A DNA stretch of 64,000 nucleotides from Fallopia convolvulus (taxonomy: Eukaryota > Streptophyta > Magnoliopsida > Caryophyllales > Polygonaceae). How positions within the stretch are numbered: the stretch's first letter is position 1; every line of letters begins with the position of its first letter. The position numbers and the translations under genes are program-made. The stretch covers positions 54,429,325 to 54,493,324 of the forward strand of contig OZ024726.1 of NCBI GenBank assembly GCA_964016875.1. The letters are read 5' to 3'. Below are positions 11,610-21,559 of the stretch, one piece after another. Below the pieces are notes generated by a model, which worked only from the letters and a program-made list of their open reading frames with translations, did not search any database and was not told where the DNA came from.

Positions 11610-12040
11610 AGCGACCATATTTTAGCGACCACGGAATATGGTCGCTAAATAGCGACCATATGGTCGCCAATGGTCGCAAATCTGGACGTCAAAACGGGGG
11701 AAAAAATAAAACCAAATTAGCGACCATGTGGTCGCTAAAATGGACGACCACATGGTCGCTAGACCTTTATAGTCGCAAAAAGTGCGCGGGGTAATTTCCC
11801 GCCAGCATGTAGCGACCATATGGTCGCTGATATTTGCGACCATATGGTCGCAACTATCAGAACACATCTTAGCGACCATATGGTCGCTGACGTTTGCGAC
11901 CATATGGTCGCTAACGTTATAGCGACCATATGGTCGCTGAGGTTTGCGACCATATGGTCGCTGACTTGGTCAGATGTTTTGGCGCGACACATCTATTTTG
12001 GCGGGTAATTTCCCGCGTTTTTGGCGACCACTTGGTCGCT
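11610..12040. repeat. Left subterminal palindrome array of the CACTA element
   Basis: At least seven exact copies of GCGACCATATGGTCGC plus variants (CATGTG, CCACTTGG centres) in direct order with spacers of about 15-30 bp. Subterminal repeats of CACTA elements bind the element-encoded TNPA-type protein; by analogy this is the transposase recognition zone. Confidence 0.8.
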
Positions 12041-12239
12041 AAAAATAGTAATTGGTAAAATTCCCGCCGTTTCAGCATATATTGCATTCTCATTCCGCTT
12101 AAAATGCACTCTCATTCCGCTTCAACACAACTTCACTCTCATTCCACTGTCTTCCAAAATATTCACAAAAGAGAACCACAACTGTGAATTGATTCTAGGA
12201 AGAAATTCCGTCAAATTTTATCGACATCCTCACTAAAGG

Positions 12240-12665
12240 TATGTATTTAAATCTTATTCCTAATTTTTCATTCCGTCATTATATTGTTTTAGATAAATAT
12301 TGACGGTAGAAAGCTTTCGTTTATATATTTATAAGAGATTGTATTACAGAATTTTACCGCAAATAGCAATTGGTTATGTTGTAAATGTGTGTTCTGTTGT
12401 TCTGAAGTTGGCGACCATATGGACGCTAATTAGCTATTTAGCGACCATATGGTCGCTAATTAGCGTCCATATGGTCGCTAAAAAGCAATTGGTTATGTTG
12501 TAAATGTGTGTTCTCCTGTTCTGAAGTTGGCGACCATATGGACGCTAATTAGCTACCATATGGTCGCTAATTGAGTAGCAGCAACCATATGGTCGCAAAT
12601 TAGCTACCATATGGTCGCTAAAAGCAGTTGAATTAATTTAATTGTACTCTTATTTTGAAATGCAG
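12240..12665 (+). other. Leader intron of the TNP2-type gene, with palindrome copies
   Basis: Donor AAAG/GTATGT at 12240 and acceptor AAATGCAG ending at 12665, just before the ATG at 12676. Bases 12410-12620 hold one exact and about six altered copies of the palindrome (for example GACCATATGGACGC), and a direct repeat of the GCAATTGGTTATGTTG word. The intron is inferred from splice-site sequence only. Confidence 0.5.
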
Positions 12666-12675
12666 GAAGGAAAAA

Positions 12676-14010
12676 ATGCGTGAGTGGATGTATGTGCGTA
12701 ATATAGATGGTTTTTTGAACAACGAGTTTTTAGCTGGCGTAGAGCAATTTCTGGAATTCTGCAAATCTATGCCGTCTTATAACCCATCCGAATTAAGGTG
12801 TCCGTGTCGGAGGTGCAAGAATAAGAAAATGAAATTTGTGGATGATGTGCATTATCACCTTGTTAAGGAAGGTTTTGTTCCGAACTATTACCATTGGGTT
12901 TCGCACGGGGAGACAGATGAAAGGTTCGCTGCATTGTTGGCCGAGTCTAGACAGCATGAAGGTTGTAGCAGTTCTGATCCAGCACCACCATGAAATGGTG
13001 GGAATGATAATCGAATGGAACAGATGGTGTATGATGGTTTTAATTATGGCCGAAGTGATTACACTGCTGAGGATCCCGTGCAGAATGCGGATATATGGCA
13101 TGAGCAAGGGGAGCAATATTATAATGAAGCGCCCAATCCCGATGCACAGCGTATGTACGACATGTTGTCGACCGCAAATAGGCCTTTGTGGCCTGGATGT
13201 GATATGACGCAGTTGGAGGCTGCGACTGAGCTACTGAGCCTAAAGTCTAAGTTGAGGATGACGGAGCGCGGATATGACATGATCTCGGATTTTTGCGGAC
13301 GCGTTTCTCACCCGGAGACGACATTACCAGCCACGTTTTACGACACGAAAAAACTGGTTGAGGGTCTCGGTCTTCCTTACGAGATGATTGATTGTTGTCC
13401 AAACTCTTGCATGATATATTGGGGTGCAAATGCAGAATACGCGGCATGCAAGATATGTGACTATCCTAGATGGAAGCAAGGCAAGACAAGGCTCATTCCC
13501 TATTCTCGTATGTTTTACTTGCCAATAACTCCACGGTTGCAGAGGTTGTACGCATCTGTGGTGACTGCCGAACACATGAGATGGCATGCAGAGCACACAC
13601 AAGATGGGGTGATGAGACATCCTTCAGATGCAGAGGCATGGAGGCACTTCAATGCTGTGTGGCCAGATTTTGCATCAGAAACACGAAATGTGAGACTAGG
13701 CTTGTGCACGGACGGTTTCAATCCGTTCGGGGCGTCCGGGCGCCAGTACTCATGCTGGCCTGTGATTCTGACACCCTACAACCTTCCGCCGTCGATGTGT
13801 ATGCGAGAAGAGGTTATGTTTTTGACGGTTATTGTACCTGGACCGAAGAGCCCGAAGCAGAAGTTGGATGTCTACTTGCAGCCGTTGGTAGTTGAGCTGA
13901 AGGATCTGTGGCTTAATGGGGTGTGCACATACGATTCTTGGAGGAAGCAGAATTTTGTGTTGCGTGCAGCTGTAATATGGACTATTAGTGACTTCCCCGC
14001 ATATTCGATG
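12676..14010 (+). pseudogene. TNP2-type CACTA transposase, 5' part, interrupted by TGA and assembly gap
   Basis: Starts MREWMYVRNIDGF. The first about 105 residues form a transposase-associated domain with RCPCRRCKNKK zinc-binding-like cysteines and HLVKEGFVPNYYHW. An in-frame TGA follows at 12991-12993. The same frame then continues into the TNP2/Transposase_21 region: GCDMTQLEAATELLSLKS, a Cys pair in CCPNSCMIYW, YAACKICDYPRW, then GLCTDGFNPFG and YSCWPVILTPYNLPP, which carry conserved residues of the TNP2 DDE-like core. At 14011 it enters a 200-N gap, and the sequence beyond the gap is non-coding subterminal repeat, so the C-terminal half is missing from the assembly. The start is the first ATG after a good splice acceptor. 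CGA to TGA would explain the stop. Confidence 0.85.
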
Positions 14011-14210
14011 NNNNNNNNNNNNNNNNNNNNNNNNNNNNNNNNNNNNNNNNNNNNNNNNNNNNNNNNNNNNNNNNNNNNNNNNNNNNNNNNNNNNNNNNNN
14101 NNNNNNNNNNNNNNNNNNNNNNNNNNNNNNNNNNNNNNNNNNNNNNNNNNNNNNNNNNNNNNNNNNNNNNNNNNNNNNNNNNNNNNNNNNNNNNNNNNNN
14201 NNNNNNNNNN
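14011..14210. other. Assembly gap (200 N)
   Basis: Exactly 200 N. A TNP2 protein normally needs several hundred more codons after this point, none of which appear to the right, so the true gap is probably longer than 200 bp. Confidence 0.95.
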
Positions 14211-14261
14211 CGATGTACTAAGACGGATTGTAGTTGGATGTGCCAAATATTGTTGATAGAT

Positions 14262-14712
14262 ATAGCGACCATATGGTCGCTAATTTACAACATGATCGTG
14301 CACCTTTGCGCACGATCGTGCGCCTTGAACCAGAGAAGGCGTCCCTCGTGCGTTTTTTGGCCACAATTAGCGACCATATGGTCGCTATATCTAAAATTTT
14401 AGCTCGAAATTTGGTTTTTTAGCGCGTAGTTTGATGGCGCCACGTGGGGGAATTCTGAAAATTCGATTTAGCGACCATATGGTCGCTAATTAGAGACCAT
14501 ATGGTCGCTAAAAACGAAATTTATGGCGCCACGTGGGGGGAAATCTGAAAATTCGATTTTTCGCGAAATTTTTTGATTAGCGACCATATGGTCGCGAAAA
14601 CCAATTAGCGACCATATGGTCGCTAATTTAGCGACCATATGGTCGCCAGGTGGTGCATGGCCCACCTTATAAATTTTAGCACCATTTAGCGACCATATGG
14701 TCGCTAACCCTA
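14262..14712. repeat. Internal palindrome array and hairpin block between the two CACTA genes
   Basis: Seven exact GCGACCATATGGTCGC copies and one variant directly upstream of the second gene. Bases 14262-14390 repeat the right subterminal region (17934-18060), including the hairpin GATCGTGCAC-CTTT-GCGCACGATC at 14294-14317. The words GGCGCCACGTGGGGG also occur twice here (near 14435 and 14525). Confidence 0.8.
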
Positions 14713-14804
14713 GATAAGAAGGAGAAAGGGCTTTCGGATTCGTCATTTCCGCCTTCTCCGTCTTCTTTCCTCTTTCGAGATCCCGAGCACCTCGCCGCCT
14801 CTAC

Positions 14805-14925
14805 CCTCCTCCGACCCGCCTCTGCCCTCCTCCGACCCGCCTCCCCTCCGACCCGCCTCCTCCGACCCGCCTCCCCTCCGACCCGCCTCCACTCCGACCC
14901 GCCTCCTCCGACCGGAGTTCCGCCT
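14805..14925 (+). repeat. CTCCGACCCGCCTC minisatellite
   Basis: About eight imperfect copies of CTCCGACCCGCCTC in the leader of the second CACTA gene, just before a donor site AAAG/GTAAGT at about 14978. It produces long open but meaningless frames on both strands. Confidence 0.7.
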
Positions 14926-14979
14926 CCTCCTCCTCCTCACCGTCCAACCCGACCGCCACCTACTCCCCGCCATAAAGGT

Positions 14980-15613
14980 AAGTAGTTGGTTGATTTTTGT
15001 AGTTGTTGTAGATTTTGATATTTATTTTATTGTTGTTGATTGGGGATTTAGTTGTTGTTGTGAGAAATTGATTGAGTTTTTGTAGAAATTGTTTGTTGAA
15101 TTTGATTGATTGAGAAATTGATTGAGAAAATTGGTATTGTTTAGGGGTTAGGGTTTAGTTTTTGTTGTTGAATGAGAAATTAATTAGTTGTTGTTGTTGT
15201 TGAATTTGGAAAAATTTGAGAAATTGATTAGTTGTTGTTGTTTAGAGGTTAGGGTTTAGTTGTTGTTGTTGTTGAATTTGGGAAAATTTGAGAAATTGAT
15301 AAGTTGTTGTTGTTTAGAAGTTGTTGTTGTAGTTTTTTGTTGTTATTGGTTAGTTGTTGTTGTTGTTTTAGAAGTTGATTGAGCAAAATTTGATTGATTG
15401 AGATAGAGTTTGATTTGGAAAAAAATTGGATTAAATTGATTGTTGTTGTTTAATAGACTTTGAATAAATTGATTGTTGTTGGGAAAAATGAAATTGATAG
15501 AGTTTGAATGAATTAGAACAAGTTGATTGTTCATTTGTTAAGTTTGAATGAAATTGAATGTTGTTGTGCAAATGTTGTGAAAAATGAATTTGTATTGAAT
15601 TATTTGTTTTTTA
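14980..15613 (+). other. Leader intron of the second CACTA gene, TTG-rich
   Basis: Runs from GTAAGTAG (about 14979) to a TTTTTTAG acceptor ending near 15613. The sequence is strongly strand-biased to T and G, with many TTG and GATTGA words. No gene is seen. Confidence 0.55.
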
Positions 15614-15624
15614 GTTGTGTTATT

Positions 15625-17725
15625 ATGGCCGGAGGATCACGCTGACGTCGACGAGGTCCTCGTCCGGACGAGCCGAACGATCACTCGTCCGAGGAAACCC
15701 ACCCGGACACACCACATTTGTCCGAGGACGACGGGGCCCGCCATCCTAGTACAGAGGAGGCGGGCACCCAAGCGGAGGAGTCTCGGACCACTACGTCCGC
15801 GTCCTCATCGGGATCGAGTCGAGGAGCGCTCGATCCCAGTCGCATTTGGGATCTTTCTATTGCCGGCGGATGGTACGTACCATTTCTTGTAAGACAAAAT
15901 TATTATTTAAAGTCTTTTCTTACTTTTAAATATGTTATAACATGTGTTTTCAAATCTCGCAGCTTGCAGCCGTCGGGAGTTGTGTCGTGGTGGTCGACAA
16001 GCATCATACAAAGTCAACCCGACAATAGGGCGTCGGAGTTCGACTTTGCCTCTGCCGCGTCGAAGCAACGTTGGTTTGATGCTTGGAAGGTAAATTTTTT
16101 TTTTTGTATTTCTTTTTACAATTTCCACATTAATTAATTACTATTTTTAATTAATTGTTTGTTGGATTTAATTAGACGCACTTTAGATGGGATAACTCCC
16201 AGCCGGGTATGGACGTCGAGTCCGTCCGGTTGCTGTGGGAGAAGAAAGCGAAGAAGAGGTACAATGACTTGATCGAGAAGCATCGAAATTCCGGGAAGAG
16301 GCCAGACTTCATCGAATCCGCCACTTGGGAGAAGTGGCAGACGACGGATTGGGCCACATATGAGTTCAAAGCCAAGTGTGCCCGCCAGAAGGCAATCCGG
16401 AATGCCAATCCGTCGAACCACAGTAGTGGTTCGAGGTCCCACCTCGACACCATGCGTCGCTTGGTAAGTATTTTAACTTAATTTGATTAAATTTAAATTA
16501 AGTTAATTTTTTTTAATAGTTCGTAACACCCTTAATGAATTTCGTAGGAGCAACACCTGCAACGCCCCATCACGCCTCTCGAGCTTCTCATCGAAACGCA
16601 CACGCAGGGTGCCGATCGGCATTTTATAGACGAGCGGTCGTCCTTAATCGCTGTAAGTTTTGATTATTTTTCGTCATTTTCCTCAATTTGAAAAGGAGTT
16701 GGTGTTGTGTTGGTGTTGTGTTGTTGTTTGATTTGATTGAGAAGTTGTTGTTGTTGTTGTTGTTTGTTTTTGTTGTTGTTGTTTGTTGTTGTTATTGATG
16801 TTGATGTTGATGATGTTGTTGATGTTGTTGTTTGTTGTTGTTGATGTTGATGTTGTTGTTTGTTGTTGTTGATGTTGTTGTTTGTTGTTGTTGATGTTGA
16901 TGTTGTTGTTTGTTGTTGTTGTTGTTGATGTTGATGTTGTTGTTGTTTGTTGTTGATGTTGATGTTGATGTTGTTGTTGTTTGTTGTTGATGTTGTTGTT
17001 GTTTGTTGTTCATGTTGATGTTGTTGTTGTTTGATGTTGTTGTTTGATGTTGTTGTTGTTTGTTGTTGTTGTTGTTTGTGCTTGTTTTTGATGTTGATGT
17101 TGTTCATGTTTATGTTGTTGTTGTTTGATGTTGTTGTTGTTTGTTGTTGTTGTTGTTGTTTGTGCTTGTTGCTTAGCTTGTTGTCGTTAAATGGTGGTGT
17201 TGTTGTTGATTTTTGTTGTTGTTGTTGTTGTTGTTGATTTGTTGTTGATGTTGTAAATGATTTAGTTGTTGTTTGTTGTTCTTGTTGTTGATTGATGTTG
17301 TTTTTGATTTGTTGTTGTTGTTGTTTTATTTTAATTATTTGCGTGATTAGGCTCGGACCCAAGAGATCCTCACCCAGAGGTCGGTGGAAACGGGCACCCC
17401 GCCGTCCTTCCAGGACCAGTGTGATGCCTTTCTTACGGCCGCTGGGGGGGTGGGCCCGGGAGGTGCCGTCTTCGGCCTTGGCAACGCCGCCCATGAGTTT
17501 TACGGTGACCGATTGACGGCGCCGCGTCGTGCACCTCCTCGTGTGGCGGAATTATCGCAGGAAAACATCAGCCTTAGGCAAGATGTGGATGAGCTCAAGA
17601 GTAAGTTCTCGATGTTCGAGGAGTGGATGCGCCGGTCCCAAGGGAGTGAGGGAACGTCCCGCCGATCCGTCCCGACGGCTCCGACGACAACGACGGCTCC
17701 GGCGAAGCCGTATAGATTAGCGTAG
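15625..17725 (+). pseudogene. Transposase_24 / TNPA-like CACTA protein (one early TGA)
   Basis: Five coding exons: 15625-15872, 15963-16089, 16176-16463, 16548-16652 and 17351-17725. All have GT/AG borders and joining phases, about 380 codons. The frame starts MAGGSR, meets TGA at 15643-15645, then stays open to TAG at 17725. Residues about 8-75 are acidic and Ser-rich; residues about 120-215 match the plant transposase Ptta/En/Spm (PF03004) pattern with KKAKKRYNDLIEK, ATWEKWQTTDWATYEFKAKC and a Gly/Ser SHL motif; the end has a short coiled coil (ISLRQDVDELKSKFSMFEEW). This family is thought to bind CACTA subterminal repeats. CGA to TGA would explain the stop; alternatively translation starts downstream. 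The palindrome array lies immediately upstream. Confidence 0.8.
16690..17335 (+). repeat. (TTG/GAT)n trinucleotide-rich intron
   Basis: Intron 4 of the gene above is almost wholly TTGTTG with GATGTTGATG interspersions over about 650 bp. Its complement gives a 276-codon Gln/Asn/Thr-rich frame, which is an artefact of the repeat. Confidence 0.85.
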
Positions 17726-17931
17726 TTTTATTATATTATTGTAAATTATTTGAATTTATGTAAATTAATGAATTTATGTATGTAAATTAATGAATTTATG
17801 TATGTAAATTAATGAATTTATGGAAATTAATGAATTTCTAGTAATTATTGAATCATTAAATATTAACTATTTATATTAATTAGTAATTATTTATAATATT
17901 TCGTAATTATTTTTTTTTAAATTAAAAACAA
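17726..17931. repeat. AT-rich 3' region with tandem TGTAAATTAATGAATTTA units
   Basis: Three to four imperfect tandem copies of a 22-bp unit (17750-17845) follow the stop codon, then AT-rich DNA up to the right subterminal array. Confidence 0.6.
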
Positions 17932-17933
17932 TT

Positions 17934-18368
17934 AGCGACCATATGGTCGCTAATTTACAACAGGATCGTGCACCTTTGTGCACGATCGTGCGCCTTTGAA
18001 CCAGAGAAAGGCGTCCCCGTGCGTTTTTTTGGTGCTTTTAGCGACCATATGGTCGCTAATTTGGCCAAAATCTGGCCACATTAGCGACCATATGGTCGCT
18101 AAATGCAGCGACCTGTAGCGACCATATGGTCGCTAAAATCAGCGACCATATGGTCGCTATGGTCGCCATATTGGTCGTTGCATTGGTTGCGACCAACGGC
18201 GACCATGGTCGCTGATTGTAGCGACCATATGGTCGCAATGGTCGCTAATTGTAGCGACCATATGGTCGCCAAGTGGTTAGCGACCGGCCTTTTAGCGACC
18301 ACAATATGGTCGCTAAATGCATTTAGCGACCATATTTTGCATTTAGCGACCATAAATATGGTCGCTAA
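17934..18368. repeat. Right subterminal palindrome array of the CACTA element
   Basis: About seven exact copies of GCGACCATATGGTCGC plus spread variants (CACAATATGG, CATAAATATGG) up to the terminus. It includes the hairpin GATCGTGCAC-CTTT-GTGCACGATC at 17964-17987 with perfect 10-bp arms. Confidence 0.85.
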
Positions 18369-18571
18369 ATCCGCTTTTTTTTGTAGTGTTAAAAGCATAA
18401 TAAATATAAATACATTTTTGGCGGATAATAGCGAAATAATAAGGTAATTAATTTTACCCGCTTACACTTAAAATTCACTTAGATATTGTTTAATTGTGAT
18501 ATTTTTTTTATATAGATCAATGATATTTCGTGTTATAACGGCCTATCAGTTGAAAAACCGAATTGGCCATG

Positions 18572-19115
18572 TGAGGAAGTATTGGGGGTGTGTTGGGTTG
18601 AGCGCAAACATGTGTGGATGGGCCTAGCATATACACCCATAGGGTTCCATCCTAAAACCAATTGGCAATAGGAGGAGTAACCCAAGGGTATATATGTTAG
18701 GCTTGATTTCTTTGGAATTTAGATGTGGGATAGGTTATTATTCTCAACACGTCCCTCAAGTGTAACTGAGTTAGCCAGTTGACACTTGGACATAGGTAAA
18801 GAAAGTCAATAAAAGGCACATGACCAGGGGTGACGAAGCAGATTTACTAGCCCAAGGGCGATTGAGGAGGCGGCGCGAAGGCTAGACAGAAATTAGACTG
18901 ATGCGGTAGCATGAAGGACCGAACCGCTCTGATACCTTGCCGAAGTATTGAGAACGTGTTGGGTTGAGCGCACACATGCACGGATGGGCTTAACATATAA
19001 GCTCATGGGGTTCCATCCTAAAACCAATTGACAATAGGAGGAGTAATCCAAGCATATATATGCTAGGCTTGATCTCTTTGGATTTTAGATGTGGGATAGG
19101 TTATTATTTTCAACA
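18572..19115 (-). mobile_element. TRIM (miniature LTR retrotransposon)
   Basis: Two direct repeats of 178 bp (18572-18749 and 18938-19115), both TG...CA, separated by 188 bp. On the minus strand AGGTATCAGAGC follows the 5' LTR directly, one mismatch from the initiator-Met-tRNA PBS TGGTATCAGAGC. A purine-rich tract (CTTGAGGGACG) lies before the 3' LTR. There is no coding capacity. No TSD was found, so one end may have been altered. The LTRs differ at several sites, so it is not recent. Confidence 0.8.
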
Positions 19116-20029
19116 AAAAGACACCATGTTCGAGCAACTATTTCTCCATCGAAGTCTGGTCTGACATACTCTAGATCTTGCGATCGGATTTGGGGAAATA
19201 GGTTTTGAGGAGTGAATTCGAATTAAGGTTGAACGAATTTGAGAATAAATTAGGGTTACAACATTTTAGTAGTTGAATTGAAACACTTGTGTGTGATTTG
19301 TTGGATAATTGAGATAGAAGCAAATGGGGGCAACCATGGATGAGTGTAGTAAGGAGGAAAGGTAGAAGATGGGGGAAGGTAGAAGTTGAAGAAAAGGAGG
19401 AAAGGTAGAAGATAGGAATAAGTTTGACATTTCAATGCTTAAATCAAGGGTTGTGCACACACATTTTACAGATTTTTGATGGAATAGTATCGTGGGTGGT
19501 ATTTGGCTAACGGGACACCTTATGTGGGTGGTTTGCGGTAATATGAAAAAAAGGGATGGTTTGCGGTAAATACCCCTATCTTACGAGTGGTTTTCGATTT
19601 TTAACCCAAAAAAATTGTATTTTTCAAATGATTTAGTTTTTTTTATGAAAAAAATTATTTGTATATAAAAATTTATACCTAAAATTTTATATTTTTCTGT
19701 ATAATTTTTATTTTATTTTAGAACCATTTTTCATAAAAAAAATTTAACTTTTTCTAGTCAAATAAACTAGTTTTTATTAAATAACCTAGTGATTTTATAT
19801 ATTAAAAAAAATTGAGTGGGGTCTACTGGTCTAGGCACTATGTGCCTCCGCCCTAGTTGGAGCTGCTCTAAACCGTCAATTATATAGCCTTTTTAGCAAA
19901 AAGAACTTCAATAAACTCGGCCAAATTCACTCTAAAACGAAATCTCAGATATTATCTTGAAAGCTAAACTGATTGATTTGATGTTCAAAGGTTTGATTGA
20001 TTATAGGGAGTTGGGTAAGGATTAGAGTC
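19116..20029. other. Intergenic, no gene recognised
   Basis: Mixed AT-rich DNA with long A/T runs near 19600-19820. No domain or repeat border is recognised. Confidence 0.4.
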
Positions 20030-20190
20030 GCCACAAATAATATAGTTGGACTCGCCTAGAGCATCCACTAGGGATGAGAGCTTGTTACTAACCAATTCTA
20101 GTGAGAAATGGGCAAACCGCCGCCCGTGAGATTCGAAACGGTGACCTCGGGATACTACCTCAAAGTCTTAACCGCCGAACCAAATACTCG
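20030..20190 (-). mobile_element. Possible tRNA-derived SINE
   Basis: On the minus strand TTCGGCGGTTAAGAC (A-box-like) is followed about 35 bp later by GTTTCGAATCTC (B-box-like), the split pol III promoter arrangement of plant SINEs. Tail and TSD were not resolved. Confidence 0.4.
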
Positions 20191-20698
20191 AAGGCGACTT
20201 CGACGTGTATATGATGTCCAAATGTATAACTACTTAGTAGATTTGATAATTAATAGGTTGTAACTTGTATGTAGTTCAGATTTTGAACTTTAATCAACAT
20301 GATGATGTATAATAATTGGGCACAAGTACGGTCATAATCATTTAATTAATCTTCAAACAGAAAAATAAATGGATCTTATTGCATGAAGATTGCCAAAAAT
20401 CAACTATCTAGCCATATATCAAACGCACAATTATGCATGATGCATGCATATTATTCTCTATTGGATTAGTTTTAGCCATTTATACTATAAAATCTGGGCG
20501 ATGACGACGAAGAGTTTTGGGTCTTGCAGCTAGCTCCTATAAAGAACTATATATACACACTTAACTAGTAGTAGTCGCACTACTCGCGCTACTCTTGTTT
20601 TCTTGGCCTTTTCCCGTGTTGATAAATTTTGAACACGAGATTAAGAAATCAGAAGTAGAGAAAACTCTAAGAAGAAGAAAATGAAAGAGAATAGAAAG

Positions 20699-21558
20699 TG
20701 TTGGGAACTTGCGTTCCACAATATTGGAACAACGATCGATTCTTCTGTTTTGGGCAGATTTAACACGTAAACGCGTTATCTGCTAAAATGAGGGAACTCT
20801 AGTAAAAAAATCAGTTTAAACGCGTTAATTCGCAAATAATAAGGAATTTGCGAAGAGATATAGCAAATGAACTACTAAACAAATAAAAAAAGAGATATGA
20901 ATTCAAAATAGTGATCGAAATAATATTGCAATTGCACTGCTATGAGTTACTCCTTATGATTAGATATTAATGATAAGTCGTAGACATGTTAATTGATAAA
21001 ACAATAGATATCGAAATAAATAAGCAAAAATATAAAATAACGAGGATAAACTTCACTATGATTCCGTTCAGACCTTGAAGAGCGATTGAGGAGTACACTA
21101 GAGAGAAGATGAAGAGCAAAATAACTTTTGAGATCTTGGATGAATAATCGAAGAATGAAAATACAATTGTATGTAGATTGTTTTGCCATAATGAGAGAGA
21201 GAGAGAGAGAGAGAGAAGGAGAGTCTCTTTGTTGATGTTCTTCCTCTCCTTTTATAGGCTCACCTTCTGGTCATTTATGAGTATCAATCCCGAGAATCTC
21301 GCCTTGTTATTAATGTCCTCCAACGGCTAGTTTGACCAGTTACTACTTCTGCTAAATCGTCAATGCGTTAGGCATTTAAGGCGTCCGTGATTTTCGCCCT
21401 GCAGTTAATGCATTGCAACAGCTCTTTTTTTACTCCTTGATTTCCTCCATGCAGTTTAATGCTCCATTAATGGTGAATAATGTCTTTAATTCATTCCGAT
21501 CTGTTCATATCTTTGTGGCCCCAGCTCGGAATTTAGTCCGATATTTTAGGGCCCAACA
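20699..21558. repeat. Putative solo LTR (TGTTGGG...CCCAACA)
   Basis: 860 bp with 7-bp inverted ends TGTTGGG/CCCAACA. On the minus strand there is a TATAAAAG box at about 21250, suggesting minus orientation; a purine tract (AGAAGAAGAAAATGAAAGAG) just left of 20699 would fit plus orientation. The immediate flanks do not form a TSD. It abuts the copia LTR to the right. Confidence 0.4.
21191..21217. repeat. (GA)n microsatellite
   Basis: Uninterrupted GA dinucleotide run of about 25 bp. Confidence 0.9.
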
Positions 21559-21559
21559 C

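Larger units (their letters stand above)
11588..18388 (+). mobile_element. CACTA (En/Spm) DNA transposon with two genes
   Basis: Starts CACTACA (11588) and ends TGTAGTG (18382-18388), with 3-bp TSD TTA on both sides (11585-11587, 18389-18391). Behind the 7-bp ends both termini share GATTTAGCGACCATATT in inverted order. Length is 6,801 bp including 200 N. It holds a TNP2-type gene and a Transposase_24-type gene, both on plus, and arrays of the palindrome GCGACCATATGGTCGC at both ends and between the genes. Each gene has one in-frame TGA. It was built as an autonomous-type element and is probably now immobile by itself. Confidence 0.93.

Noticed and set aside
11622..12008. Short frames repeating DHMVA / ATIWSL peptides on both strands
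   Set aside because: They are translations of the subterminal palindrome array, not genes.
14743..14973. Arg/Gly-rich minus-strand protein
   Set aside because: Produced by the CTCCGACCCGCCTC minisatellite in the leader of the CACTA gene.
16664..17494. 276-codon Gln/Asn/Thr-rich minus-strand frame (prion-like composition)
   Set aside because: It is the complement of a TTG/GAT trinucleotide repeat lying within an intron of the plus-strand CACTA gene, and its ends only read through exon complements.
11610..18368. CRISPR-like array (regular palindromic repeats)
   Set aside because: Spacers are irregular and not unique, the repeats lie in CACTA subterminal zones, and the genome is eukaryotic.
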